Source: an uncultured Bacteroidales bacterium (lineage in GTDB: Bacteria > Bacteroidota > Bacteroidia > Bacteroidales > Coprobacteraceae). From it: a DNA stretch of 64,000 nt. This document shows, piece by piece, positions 55,166 to 64,000 of the stretch. The first letter of the stretch is position 1. The number at the start of each line of letters is the position of its first letter. The notes beneath the pieces were generated by a model that was given only the letters and a program-made list of their open reading frames with translations, searched no databases and was not told the origin of the DNA. The stretch lies in NCBI GenBank assembly GCA_949297285.1, contig CASFRL010000107.1:1-64000 (forward strand). The letters run 5' to 3'. The translations under genes were made by a program, and so were the position numbers.

Positions 55166-56566
55166 TTATTCTTCCGGAGCAAACATCGGATCCCAAGCCG
55201 GTAAACGTACCGGTGTCTGATTTAATATTTCCAATATCTTTTCGGGAACGTATTTCTTTTCCAATACCAAACGAAACATATACTCATCGAACCAACGATC
55301 GGTCATAATCAAGTGTCCTTTATATCCATTGGTAGCGCCCCAACTATTCTCTAACAACCATTTTTTCGGATTGCCCGAATCATCGAGATCGACAGCGACC
55401 AAAGTCATGGCATGGGATGATCCGCTGGCAAAAGATTGTATGCGTTGTTTTTTATTCATACCGAAAGTCGTTCCCATCAATGACTCATAGTCATAATTAT
55501 CCAAATCTAAAGTCCCCTTATCTCGATTCAGAAATTTAATTACATCACAAGAAAAATACATCGCGGTACTATCTTTTATCGATGCTATTGCCATTGCCTT
55601 TATCTCTTCGACCGGCAGATTTATATATTTCCAATTATAGCCGTCATACATGTGACGGTCATAGTCGATCTCATACAATTTATAATATTCCCGTGTAGGA
55701 TCATTCATTAACATAACGTATCCGTTTGTCAAATCTTTTCCGACATACTCGTCATAGAACGATTTTGGAGTATATTGTTTAGTCTCTACCGGATTTCCGT
55801 CGGCATCACGCCTTGTCCAAGTAAATTGAGTCGGAGGCTCTCCCAAATTCAACGCCAACATCCGGTATATGGTTCCCAACATTTCGGTCTTTTTCTTTTG
55901 TATTTCCTTATTATCGGCCTGAACGGGTAATTCCCGAAGTTGCAAACCAAACTCCCGCAACTTGAGTTTCAACAAGGATGCCATTTGCGAAGTATTATTA
56001 CTGGAAAAGGTTTCGTTCATAACTTCTTTCGGCACGACACCATATTTTCCGATAATATCAGATATTCCGGTAAATTGACCGCCATCGCTCAAAGGATTCT
56101 TAAACAACCATTCGACCATTTGGTCGGTCATAGGTTTTTGTCGAGTGTCGATAACTCCTTGAAGGAATAAATTGGCTTTCTCCAGTTGGTCATAAAAAAA
56201 GTTATAATTTACCGAGAACTCAAATTCCGATAGCTTATATTTATCGATTATTTTTGCCCGAAACACATTTAATCCGGTAAACAGCCAACAACGCCCCGAT
56301 GATTTCTGGTCGGTTATTCCTCGGGAATAGACCCGATCCGAAAAATAGCCGTCTATAACATCGGACTGATTTGCATTTACTGCCAGTTTCTGGATACCTC
56401 CGGCATTCAAGGCATTGCGTATAGCTTTATCCGAAGGCGTATTTTTATAGGCTGTTTTTATTTTCTGCAACATATCATTATCGATTCCGCCCTTACCTTG
56501 AGCAAAAATGGCTCCGGTTCCTACGGAAATTATGAGCAATAAAAAAATGTATGTTTTCCGGTTCAT
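55166..56566 (-). CDS. pepC: Exported C1-family aminopeptidase (PepC / bleomycin hydrolase type)
   Basis: A 466-residue protein with a Sec signal peptide (MNRKTYIFLLLIISVGTG, cleavage near IFAQ). The catalytic cysteine is in DQKSSGRCWLFTGLNVF near residue 92, the histidine in SSHAMTLVAVDLD near residue 385, and the asparagine in ENSWGATNGYKG near residue 407, the C1B order. It cleaves N-terminal residues from peptides. Cytoplasmic PepC lacks a signal, so this copy is adapted to the periplasm. The symbol is by family. First gene of a pair with the oxidoreductase. Confidence 0.9.
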   Translation of the reverse strand: MNRKTYIFLLLIISVGTGAIFAQGKGGIDNDMLQKIKTAYKNTPSDKAIRNALNAGGIQKLAVNANQSDVIDGYFSDRVYSRGITDQKSSGRCWLFTGLNVFRAKIIDKYKLSEFEFSVNYNFFYDQLEKANLFLQGVIDTRQKPMTDQMVEWLFKNPLSDGGQFTGISDIIGKYGVVPKEVMNETFSSNNTSQMASLLKLKLREFGLQLRELPVQADNKEIQKKKTEMLGTIYRMLALNLGEPPTQFTWTRRDADGNPVETKQYTPKSFYDEYVGKDLTNGYVMLMNDPTREYYKLYEIDYDRHMYDGYNWKYINLPVEEIKAMAIASIKDSTAMYFSCDVIKFLNRDKGTLDLDNYDYESLMGTTFGMNKKQRIQSFASGSSHAMTLVAVDLDDSGNPKKWLLENSWGATNGYKGHLIMTDRWFDEYMFRLVLEKKYVPEKILEILNQTPVRLPAWDPMFAPEE

Positions 56567-56602
56567 AATTTATTTTAATTTACTGTTTTTGATATATGCA
56601 CA

Positions 56603-56610
56603 CAAATGTA
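56603..56610 (-). promoter_or_regulatory. -7 element for the pepC-like gene
   Basis: CAAATGTA on the plus strand reads TACATTTG on the minus strand, a full match to TAnnTTTG, 37 bases upstream of the start at 56566. Confidence 0.55.
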
Positions 56611-56678
56611 GGAAAAGATTAAGATTTATTCTCTTTTCAAACATCTAAATGCATTTAAATTTTTTCGTAGCAAATATT

Positions 56679-56722
56679 TAACTTTGTATTAATATCATAC
56701 TTATTTTTACTTATTAACTTTG
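56679..56722 (+). promoter_or_regulatory. Two tandem -7 elements before the alkaline phosphatase gene
   Basis: TAACTTTG occurs at 56679-56686 and again at 56715-56722. Both match TAnnTTTG. No clear -33 fits either. A Pho-box-like 11-base repeat as clear as the one at 22635 was not found here. Confidence 0.45.
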
Positions 56723-56762
56723 CTTTTATCAAAGTCTCATAAACACTTTTAATTATCTAATT

Positions 56763-57920
56763 GTGAAAAATAAGATTATTGCTTTTTTGCTTGTCTTTTT
56801 CTGTACCGCAACAATGTTTTCTCAGAATAAGGAAAAGACAGAAGCTCCGTCTTCGTATCAAAATACCGAATTTCAAACAGCGTACACCCCCAGTTATAAA
56901 AACGACGGATTAAACAAACCTGTCAAAAACGTAATTTTATTAATCGGAGATGGAATGGGACTGGCACAGACAACAGCAGGGATGTATGCAAATCATAACG
57001 CTCTGACAATCACAAACCTTAGAAATATAGGGTTAGTAAAGACATTCTCTCTTAGTAATTTTATTACCGATTCAGCCGCTTCAGGGACAGCTTATGCCAC
57101 AGGTAAAAAGACCAAAAACGGGTGTATCGGTGTAGATTCTTTGGGTAATGAAATGCCCAATATGACAGAAATATTGGCTCCTCTGGGTTATGCAACAGGG
57201 ATTATAACTACGGATAAAATAAGCGGAGCTACCCCGTCGGCTTTTTATGCACATCAGATAAAGAGAAGCATGACAAAAGAGATATTAGAAGATTTGGTGG
57301 ATACCAAGGCGCTGTTCATTGCAGGAAGCAGTATCTCTGATCTCAAGAAGGAAGGGGCAGATGTTTTAAACGCCTTAAAAGAAAAGAATTTCAATATATT
57401 GCAAAACTACAAAGATTTGGCATCATCAATACAGGCAGAAAAGATTGCCTTAATCTGCGATGATGAGAATGCTAAATTTATCAGTGAAGGCCGTGATCGG
57501 GATTATTTAAAAGAAACGACTTCTCAAGCGATTAAGTTCTTGTCTGAGAAATCGAAAAAAGGTTTTTTCCTTATGGTTGAAGGTGCTCAAATCGATTGGG
57601 CAAGCCACAATAATGTCATTGAAAATGTAGTGCGAGAAGTTCTCGATTTTGACAAGGCTGTAGAAGAGGCTCTAAGATTTGCCGATAAGAATGGCGAAAC
57701 TTTAGTCATTATTACTGCAGATCACGAAACCGGTGGAATGTCTTTACAAGATGGAGATATAGAAAAAGGAACTATCAAGGCTCGTTTTGCAAGCAGCGGA
57801 CACAGTCCCATTATGGTTCCGGTTTATGCATACGGGCCACAGGCTCAATTGTTCAGAGGAGTACAAGATAATACCGAAATTTTTTCCAAGATATTGGAAG
57901 CATTACGTATAAGGAAATAA
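56763..57920 (+). CDS. Alkaline phosphatase, exported
   Basis: A 385-residue metal-dependent phosphomonoesterase. The GTG start at 56763 begins the Sec signal peptide (cleavage near FSQ). The metal site starts LLIGDGMGLAQTT near residue 60. The nucleophile serine is in TDSAASGTAYATGKKTKNG near residue 103. EGAQIDWASHNN, ADHETGGMSL and SGHSPIMVPVYAYG complete the metal ligands. It releases phosphate from organic esters in the periplasm, which may support the Pit phosphate transporter at 22.7 kb. It is monocistronic and ends at a strong terminator. Confidence 0.93.
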   Translation: MKNKIIAFLLVFFCTATMFSQNKEKTEAPSSYQNTEFQTAYTPSYKNDGLNKPVKNVILLIGDGMGLAQTTAGMYANHNALTITNLRNIGLVKTFSLSNFITDSAASGTAYATGKKTKNGCIGVDSLGNEMPNMTEILAPLGYATGIITTDKISGATPSAFYAHQIKRSMTKEILEDLVDTKALFIAGSSISDLKKEGADVLNALKEKNFNILQNYKDLASSIQAEKIALICDDENAKFISEGRDRDYLKETTSQAIKFLSEKSKKGFFLMVEGAQIDWASHNNVIENVVREVLDFDKAVEEALRFADKNGETLVIITADHETGGMSLQDGDIEKGTIKARFASSGHSPIMVPVYAYGPQAQLFRGVQDNTEIFSKILEALRIRK

Positions 57921-57995
57921 GTTCGGAATAACATTGCTTAGATTTAGATTTTTAAACGATTATCACCATAACCTATTTCATAACATTAAGATACA

Positions 57996-58027
57996 AAAAT
58001 ACCCGAGGCAGTTGCCTCGGGTATTTT
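57996..58027. terminator. Bidirectional terminator between the alkaline phosphatase gene and nqrF
   Basis: A 15-bp perfect stem AAAATACCCGAGGCA with a GT loop. It lies between the convergent alkaline phosphatase gene and the nqr operon and has T-rich tails in both directions. Confidence 0.9.
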
Positions 58028-58043
58028 AATATTTGAACTGTTT

Positions 58044-59306
58044 TTATGAACCGAAATCATCATACATCAACATTTCACGGGGAACGCCCAAATCCCATAA
58101 CATTTTCTTTACAGCACTGGCCATAGGACCAGGACCGCACATGTAATATTCGATATCTTCAGGAGCTTCATGATCTTTCAAATAATGGTCATAAATAACC
58201 TGATGGATAAAACCGGTATAACCGGTCCAATTATCTTCCGGCTGAGGATCGGACAATGCAATATGGAAAGAGAAATTCGGGAATTCACGTTCTATTGCTC
58301 TAAAATCTTCTTCATAAAAAATCTCCCGCCGAGAACGAGCGCCATACCAATAGGAGATTTTACGGTCTGTCGTTTTCAAGGTCTTGAACAAATGCAACAG
58401 ATGCGAACGCAATGGAGCCATACCTGCACCTCCACCGATATAGAGCATTTCTCTCTTCGTATTTAAAATATGGAATTCACCATAAGGACCCGAAATGGTA
58501 ACTTTATCGCCCGGCTTACGAGAGAAGATGTAAGAAGAACATATTCCGGGTTTTATCCCCGCAGCCCATGTCCCGGTATTGCGATCGAACGGAGGTGTCG
58601 CAATACGGATATTCAACATAACGATATTTCCTTCGGCCGGATGGTTTGCCATAGAATAGGCTCGATAGGTCTCTTCATCATTTTTGCAAACCAAACCCCA
58701 CATTTTGTATTTGTCCCATTCATCGCGATATTTTTCATCGATATCCATATCGGTAAACTTGATATCATATTTAGGAACATCGATCTGGATATAACTTCCG
58801 GGGAGGAAGTTCAAGGTCTCACCTTCCGGAAGACGAACCACAAACTCCTTGATAAAAGAGGCTACATTATGATTCGAAACTACTTCGCACTCCCATTTCT
58901 TAATTCCTAATATCGCTTGCGGTATTTTGATTTTCAAATCATTTTTCACCTTAACCTGACAGGCCAGACGATAATGATCTTTTATCTGCTTACGGGTAAA
59001 GAACCCGACTTCGGTAGGCAATATTTCACCGCCACCTTCTTCAACCTGACAACGGCACATACCACAACTTCCACCGCCACCACAAGCCGATGGCAAGAAT
59101 ATTTTATTTGCAGCTAAGGAGGACAATAACGTAGAACCGGCCGGGGCCGTTACCTCCTGCTCTCCATTGATGGATATTTTCAATTCTCCCGACGGAGTCA
59201 ACTTAGCTTTGGCGAACAATAATATGGCAACCAATAGAAGTGTCAATATCAAAAAGATAACGACTGCTGCCAATATAGTGAGATTACTCATCATCAATTC
59301 GATCAT
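58044..59306 (-). CDS. nqrF: Na+-NQR subunit F
   Basis: A 420-residue NADH-oxidising subunit. One N-terminal membrane helix anchors it. The 2Fe-2S ferredoxin domain has CGGGGSCGMCRC near residues 75-87 and a fourth cysteine in LACQVK. The FAD domain has YRAYSMANHP, and the NADH domain has YIGGGAGMAPLRS and YMCGPGPMASAV. It passes electrons from NADH via FAD and 2Fe-2S into the complex. Length is close to known NqrF (about 407-420). Last gene of the nqr operon. Confidence 0.96.
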   Translation of the reverse strand: MIELMMSNLTILAAVVIFLILTLLLVAILLFAKAKLTPSGELKISINGEQEVTAPAGSTLLSSLAANKIFLPSACGGGGSCGMCRCQVEEGGGEILPTEVGFFTRKQIKDHYRLACQVKVKNDLKIKIPQAILGIKKWECEVVSNHNVASFIKEFVVRLPEGETLNFLPGSYIQIDVPKYDIKFTDMDIDEKYRDEWDKYKMWGLVCKNDEETYRAYSMANHPAEGNIVMLNIRIATPPFDRNTGTWAAGIKPGICSSYIFSRKPGDKVTISGPYGEFHILNTKREMLYIGGGAGMAPLRSHLLHLFKTLKTTDRKISYWYGARSRREIFYEEDFRAIEREFPNFSFHIALSDPQPEDNWTGYTGFIHQVIYDHYLKDHEAPEDIEYYMCGPGPMASAVKKMLWDLGVPREMLMYDDFGS

Positions 59307-59318
59307 CGTTTATAATTT

Positions 59319-59933
59319 TTAAAGTTTAATCCCCAGAAAACTCATAAAGGCAATTCCCATCAATCCGGTTACGATAAAAGTAATGCCGATGCCTTTCAGC
59401 GGAGCCGGGACGTTTGAATAGGCCAACTTCTCCCGAATCGCAGCAATCCCGACAATGGCAAGCATCCACCCGATACCGGAACCGATACCGTAAATCGTTG
59501 CCGTGCCGACATTCGGGAATTCGCGTTGCTGCATAAACAGCGAACCGCCAAGAATGGCACAGTTTACCGCGATCAAAGGAAGGAATATACCTAATGACGC
59601 ATACAATGAAGGGGAATATTTTTCGACTATCATTTCCACCAACTGCACCATAGATGCAATAACGGCAATAAACAAGATCAGACTTAAGAAACTTAAATCG
59701 ACATTTTTATATTGTTCTCCCAACCAAGAAAGAGCGCCAGATTTCAATATATAATTTTCGAGCAAATAATTTACAGGCAGGGTTATCGTCAAGACAAATG
59801 TCACAGCTATACCTAAACCGATTGCTGTTTTCACATTTTTAGAGACTGCCAGATAAGAACACATACCTAAAAAGTAGGCGAATATCATGTTGTCTATAAA
59901 AATAGACCGGATAAATAGATTTAAATTTTCCAT
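59319..59933 (-). CDS. nqrE: Na+-NQR subunit E
   Basis: A 204-residue inner-membrane protein with six helices. It contains [20 protein letters not shown] near the start, with the conserved cysteine that in V. cholerae takes part in iron ligation with NqrD, and later [18 protein letters not shown]. It forms part of the sodium channel core. It lies 12 bases upstream of nqrF in transcription order. Confidence 0.95.
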   Translation of the reverse strand: MENLNLFIRSIFIDNMIFAYFLGMCSYLAVSKNVKTAIGLGIAVTFVLTITLPVNYLLENYILKSGALSWLGEQYKNVDLSFLSLILFIAVIASMVQLVEMIVEKYSPSLYASLGIFLPLIAVNCAILGGSLFMQQREFPNVGTATIYGIGSGIGWMLAIVGIAAIREKLAYSNVPAPLKGIGITFIVTGLMGIAFMSFLGIKL

Positions 59934-59956
59934 TTTCTACTGTGTTTAATTATGTG

Positions 59957-60580
59957 TTATTTCTCCTGCAAATCTTTATTCCGAGAACGGTGTATCCAAA
60001 TAATGCAGGCAACCGTAATCAATGCCATCGGAGGCAATATCATCAATCCGTTATTTTCATATCCCCATTTATAGAATATTTCCGGAATAACCGGATATCC
60101 CCAAAGAGTACCCGATCCCAATAATTCACGGAAAAAAGCGACGATAATCAGAATCAAGCCATAACCGATACCATTACCGATACCATCGAGGAAAGACTCC
60201 CACGGACCATGACCTAACGCAAAGGCTTCGAGGCGTCCCATCAATATACAATTGGTTATGATCAATCCCACAAATACCGAAAGTTGTTTACTCACATCGT
60301 AAGCATAAGCCTTCAGCACCTGATCAACGATGATCACCAACGCCGCCACAACGACCAACTGAACAATAATGCGGATGCTGTTGGGGATCGTATTACGTAA
60401 CAGTGAGATTATTACATTGGCAAAAGCAACAACAGCCGTTACAGAAATTGCCATAACAAAAGCCGGCTCCAATTTTGCCGTTACAGCCAAGGCCGAACAG
60501 ATACCCAATATCTGAACAATGACCGGGTTGTTTTTGGAGAGCGGACCTAAAAGGATTTCTTTATTTTTCTTGGATAACAT
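59957..60580 (-). CDS. nqrD: Na+-NQR subunit D
   Basis: A 207-residue inner-membrane protein with six helices. It contains [20 protein letters not shown] near the start and [19 protein letters not shown] in the middle, both characteristic. It pairs with NqrE around the intramembrane iron site. The gap to nqrE is 23 bases. Confidence 0.95.
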   Translation of the reverse strand: MLSKKNKEILLGPLSKNNPVIVQILGICSALAVTAKLEPAFVMAISVTAVVAFANVIISLLRNTIPNSIRIIVQLVVVAALVIIVDQVLKAYAYDVSKQLSVFVGLIITNCILMGRLEAFALGHGPWESFLDGIGNGIGYGLILIIVAFFRELLGSGTLWGYPVIPEIFYKWGYENNGLMILPPMALITVACIIWIHRSRNKDLQEK

Positions 60581-60596
60581 ATCTTATTTCTCCGCT

Positions 60597-61298
60597 TTAT
60601 TTTAATGACTTAAAAAAATTCTGATACGGTTCAAGACTGTTTTTCATCATATCTTGTACACCTTTACTTGTGATTGTCCCGCCTGAAATCGCATCGACAT
60701 ATTCAGCTCCGTCAATAGGTTTCTGACCTTTTTTCTCCACCGCAATCGATTTAAACTCACCATCGATAAACAAGTGTTTACCTTTGTATTGGTCTGAAAA
60801 CATAGGTTTTTCGATCTCGGCACCCAATCCCGGTGTTTCTCCCTGATGAGCGAAATAGGCTCCGTAAATGGTGTTTCCATCTTGATCGACCGAAACATAT
60901 CCCCAAATAGGGCCCCACAATCCGGCGCCATTCATCGGGACGATATACTTTTCAGAACCGTCTTCCAGCCGACAGACAAAAATCGGTAATTCCCGATCTG
61001 CAAAATCTTTCTTTACCTGATTTGCAGTATTTACATCAAAAGCATTCACGCCGTCGATTTTTTCTCCGGCAGCATTGATGACATACGTTTCTACGATGTA
61101 CTTTTTATATAACTCCTGAGCATTGGTAGCATCGGATGCCACATTTACCGAACTTAAGATCTGCTTCATTTTGTCTATTTCCACATTTTTGGTCTGCGGT
61201 TCTTTCAACAATAAAGCGGTATAAGCCAATACGGCGGCAACAACGATCACCATCACCGAAGCATATACTATTGTATATACATTACTCTGCTTGTTCAT
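60597..61298 (-). CDS. nqrC: Na+-NQR subunit C
   Basis: A 233-residue periplasm-facing subunit with one N-terminal membrane helix. The covalent FMN site is in DAISGGTITSKGV near residue 206, matching the S-G-x-T-x-T-S pattern where the second threonine carries FMN. It moves electrons between NqrD/E and NqrB. It lies 16 bases before nqrD. Confidence 0.95.
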   Translation of the reverse strand: MNKQSNVYTIVYASVMVIVVAAVLAYTALLLKEPQTKNVEIDKMKQILSSVNVASDATNAQELYKKYIVETYVINAAGEKIDGVNAFDVNTANQVKKDFADRELPIFVCRLEDGSEKYIVPMNGAGLWGPIWGYVSVDQDGNTIYGAYFAHQGETPGLGAEIEKPMFSDQYKGKHLFIDGEFKSIAVEKKGQKPIDGAEYVDAISGGTITSKGVQDMMKNSLEPYQNFFKSLK

Positions 61299-61309
61299 GA
61301 TTCTCTTTT

Positions 61310-62527
61310 TTATGCGTTAGTTTTAGCTCTTTTCAATCTTCTTCTCACATTCGCTTCCACAACGAAATAGTCGATCAAAGGAGCGAAAACGTTCATTAAC
61401 AATACGGCCAACATTGCACCTTCGGGATAACCGGTATTATAGACACGGATAATTATGGCGATGACTCCGATCAAGAATCCGTATATATATTTACCCAATG
61501 TCGTTCGTGCACCGGTCACCGGATCGGTAGCCATAAATACTGCTGCAAAGGCAAATCCGCCCAAACAAATTTGTTCTAACGGAGAAAGGAACGAACCGGG
61601 ATATGTCGGCGACGCAAAACAGTTGGCAATATACCCCATAAACAATCCGCCGATAAAGACCGAAAGCATGATTCGCCAGTTGGCGATTCCTGTAAAAAGA
61701 AGGATTGCCGCCCCGATCAATATGGCCAATGTAGAAGTTTCTCCGATAGACCCGGGGATAAATCCTATAAATGAGTCGAGCAAAGAGATTTTTTCGCCCA
61801 AAATATTTACCAATGTCAAATCTCCGCTGGCTGCGGTATGTGTCGCTACCTGTCCCAGAGGAGTTGCGCCCGAAAATCCTTCTACCACTTGACCGGCTCC
61901 CAATCCGAAAGTATCGGATGTGCGGACGAAGACAGAATCGCCCGACATTTTGGAAGGATAGGCGAAAAAGAGAAATGCCCGGGTAATCAAAGCGACGTTG
62001 AACACGTTCATCCCCGTACCGCCAAATACCTCTTTGGCAAAAATAACGGCAAAAGCCGTAGCGACAGCAACCATCCACAATGGCGTATCGATAGGAATAA
62101 TCATCGGGATAAGAATTCCCGAAACCAAAAATCCCTCCTGAATCTCATGTCCGCGTATTTGCGCCACAGTAAATTCTATGCCTAATCCTACCACGTAAGA
62201 AACGATGATTTTAGGAAGTACGGCTAAAAAACCAAAAAGGAAAGTCATCCAGAAACCGGTCTGGGCTAACTCACCTATTGCCAAATAGTGCTGGTAACCT
62301 ACATTATACATTCCGAACAACAATGCCGGAAGCAAAGCAATAATCACAACGGTCATGGTACGCTTCGTATCGATGCTGTCATGAATATGCACGCCTGATT
62401 TTGAAGTTGTATTCGGGACAAAAAGGAATGATTCGAATCCTTCAAAAACGGACTGAAACATTGCGAATTTTCCTCCCGGTTCAAAATTAGGTTTAATTTT
62501 ATCGATATAATTTCTTAAAGCTTTCAA
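61310..62527 (-). CDS. nqrB: Na+-NQR subunit B
   Basis: A 405-residue integral membrane subunit with about ten helices. The covalent FMN site is GFSGATPLGQ near residue 217, where the threonine of S-G-A-T carries FMN. It also holds riboflavin and the main sodium path in the V. cholerae complex. Length fits. The next gene is 11 bases downstream. Confidence 0.95.
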   Translation of the reverse strand: MKALRNYIDKIKPNFEPGGKFAMFQSVFEGFESFLFVPNTTSKSGVHIHDSIDTKRTMTVVIIALLPALLFGMYNVGYQHYLAIGELAQTGFWMTFLFGFLAVLPKIIVSYVVGLGIEFTVAQIRGHEIQEGFLVSGILIPMIIPIDTPLWMVAVATAFAVIFAKEVFGGTGMNVFNVALITRAFLFFAYPSKMSGDSVFVRTSDTFGLGAGQVVEGFSGATPLGQVATHTAASGDLTLVNILGEKISLLDSFIGFIPGSIGETSTLAILIGAAILLFTGIANWRIMLSVFIGGLFMGYIANCFASPTYPGSFLSPLEQICLGGFAFAAVFMATDPVTGARTTLGKYIYGFLIGVIAIIIRVYNTGYPEGAMLAVLLMNVFAPLIDYFVVEANVRRRLKRAKTNA

Positions 62528-62558
62528 TGTGAATCTTATTTAATAGGTTTATGTCTGC

Positions 62559-63908
62559 TTAATTCATCTCTTTCATTAATTGATCGAGCCCGTTACGGAT
62601 GATCTTTTGTATCTCGAGTTTCGATGTATCGACAAATTCACACAATGCGAAATCTTCTGGCGCAACTTCATAAATACCGAGATTTTCCATCTTGTCAATA
62701 TCGAAAGCGATCACGGCTTTAATCAAAAATTCGGGAAGAATATCCATCGGAAATACCTTGTCATACTCTCCCGACATGATAATAGCCCGTTCTCCCCCAT
62801 GCAGGCGGGCATCTAAGACATATTCTTTTTTCCGGCCCAACAACCAAGTAAAATAACTGTGGCTCACACTGTATTTATCGAGTCCGGGAGTCGCCCATCC
62901 GAAAAATTCATTGCAGTCATCACCTTCAGGAATAACAGTTATCTGACTATGAGGCATCCGTAAATATCCCATCGGATCTACTTGAGTACCGGTGAGCACA
63001 TTCCCGCTTATAAAGCGCTGATTGTATCCGCTTTTCTTAACATTGTCTCCCAGTATGCTATCCAATCGTGCACCGGCGATCGTACGCACATACTTGGGCT
63101 TAACGATTTCTGAACCTGTAACAGCTACAATACGGGAAAAATCGACTTTCCCGGTGTTAAAGAACCGACCGATAAGCAAAACGTCAAATGCACTTAATGT
63201 CCAAACGACTTCGCCTTTATTGACAGGGGCTATATGCTGTATCTGCACGCCAACGTTACCGGCAGGATGCGGACCGTCGAAAAGCACGGCTTCTACACCT
63301 GAAACATTAACCGGATTTTGTGCCGACATACCGACGTAAACTTTACCGGACGTCATTTTTTTCAACATATCCAACCCTACTTGAAAAATTTTCTCTTCTC
63401 CGGTCAACACGAATGCAAAATCCGGAGCCAATGGAGCCGAGTCCCAAGCCGAGACAAAAATATCACGTGGAGAAATAGCCGGATCAGCAATTATATCGTA
63501 AGGGCGTTGCTTGATAAAAGGAAATAATCCGGCATTAAGGATAAGTTCTTTTACTTTTTCTCCAGCAATTTCGTTCAAATCGAATTTACCGAAATCGACA
63601 AAAGTCTCTTTCCCGTCAGACTTTATGGTTATATCCAGCACTTTACGACGCTCACCCCGATTTACCGCCACCACTTCTCCGCTAACCGGCGAAACGAATT
63701 TTACTTCGGGATGATTCTTGTCATACATCAATGGAGAACCTGCATCTACATGATCTCCGGCTTTCACGATTACTTTCGGGATTACCCCATGAAAGTCGTC
63801 CGGTATCAGCGCATAATACTCGCTTTTCTGAGCATTTGCAACCTCTTTGACCGGCTTCCCTTCCAACGGAATATCCAAGCCTTTCTTTAACTTTATCACA
63901 TTCGCCAT
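62559..63908 (-). CDS. nqrA: Na+-NQR subunit A
   Basis: A 449-residue cytoplasmic subunit, first gene of the operon. The start at 63908 (MANVIKLKKGLDIPLEGKP) fits the family; a longer frame from 63968 runs through the promoter. It interacts with ubiquinone/menaquinone near NqrB. FPFIKQRPYDIIADP and WDSAPLAPDFAFVL are typical. Together the six subunits couple NADH oxidation by menaquinone (the usual quinone in Bacteroidales) to sodium export. Confidence 0.95.
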   Translation of the reverse strand: MANVIKLKKGLDIPLEGKPVKEVANAQKSEYYALIPDDFHGVIPKVIVKAGDHVDAGSPLMYDKNHPEVKFVSPVSGEVVAVNRGERRKVLDITIKSDGKETFVDFGKFDLNEIAGEKVKELILNAGLFPFIKQRPYDIIADPAISPRDIFVSAWDSAPLAPDFAFVLTGEEKIFQVGLDMLKKMTSGKVYVGMSAQNPVNVSGVEAVLFDGPHPAGNVGVQIQHIAPVNKGEVVWTLSAFDVLLIGRFFNTGKVDFSRIVAVTGSEIVKPKYVRTIAGARLDSILGDNVKKSGYNQRFISGNVLTGTQVDPMGYLRMPHSQITVIPEGDDCNEFFGWATPGLDKYSVSHSYFTWLLGRKKEYVLDARLHGGERAIIMSGEYDKVFPMDILPEFLIKAVIAFDIDKMENLGIYEVAPEDFALCEFVDTSKLEIQKIIRNGLDQLMKEMN

Positions 63909-63940
63909 GTTGTAATAAATAGATTTTAAAATTTTTCGTG

Positions 63941-63948
63941 CAAAGATA
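63941..63948 (-). promoter_or_regulatory. -7 element of the nqr operon
   Basis: CAAAGATA on the plus strand reads TATCTTTG on the minus strand, matching TAnnTTTG, 33 bases upstream of the nqrA start. The -33 region is AT-rich and unclear. Confidence 0.55.
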
Positions 63949-64000
63949 ATAATTCTGTTATAAAACATTTATAAAATAAAGAATTTTTTCCGTAATTAAT

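Overview
The window is a chromosomal segment from a member of the Bacteroidales, probably a gut-type lineage near Parabacteroides, Barnesiella or Coprobacter (inference; the species is not resolved). The reasons are: promoters with the Bacteroidetes -7 element TAnnTTTG in front of many genes; few Shine-Dalgarno sequences; secreted glycoside hydrolases of GH2, GH31 and GH92; a PorT-like protein and GldH; a six-gene Na+-translocating NADH:quinone reductase; and several families I know mainly from Bacteroidetes (DUF3822, DUF3843, DUF2582, DUF4890). I see no phage, insertion sequence or CRISPR array, and gene packing is ordinary.

Layout. 1-1465: end of a CpsB-type phosphatase and a lysine exporter (LysO) split into two overlapping genes. 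1.65-5.7 kb: an OmpA-family protein and a class A penicillin-binding protein. 6.0-10.1 kb: pyrB, pyrI, a flavin reductase and a PorT-like barrel, then glyA, which carries an in-frame TAA exactly where the PLP-binding lysine codon belongs. 10.2-22.4 kb, all on the minus strand: GH31, a polysaccharide deacetylase, an internally deleted gene relic, an esterase, GH92, a tiny basic protein and a GH2 beta-galactosidase, with no SusC/SusD pair. 22.7-35.8 kb: housekeeping and transport genes, including a Pit phosphate transporter behind a Pho-box-like repeat, two EamA transporters, cardiolipin synthase, a RecD-like helicase, rsmD and mutY. 35.9-36.0 kb: a predicted free-standing small RNA with its own promoter and terminator.

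36.2-42.4 kb: an oxidoreductase, a B3/B4-domain protein, gldH, a RicT homologue, rny, zapA and a coiled-coil gene. 42.8-52 kb: a radical SAM protein, a Crp/Fnr-type regulator, and a tripartite RND efflux operon that also contains an LpxA-like acyltransferase. The regulator has the FNR-type recognition residues E-x-x-S-R, and a 9-of-10 match to the FNR operator lies at about -42 of the promoter predicted for the efflux operon. 52-58 kb: a DUF4890-like protein, a C_GCAxxG_C_C protein, ung, tRNA-Arg(CCG), an oxidoreductase, a PepC-type peptidase and an alkaline phosphatase. 58-63.9 kb: nqrABCDEF on the minus strand.

The observations most worth checking are the glyA stop codon, the FNR-like regulator/operator/efflux/LpxA arrangement, the Pho-box-like repeat before the phosphate transporter, the predicted small RNA near 35.9 kb, and the deleted gene relic near 14.5 kb. 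All functions are assigned from sequence motifs by eye; no database search was possible.
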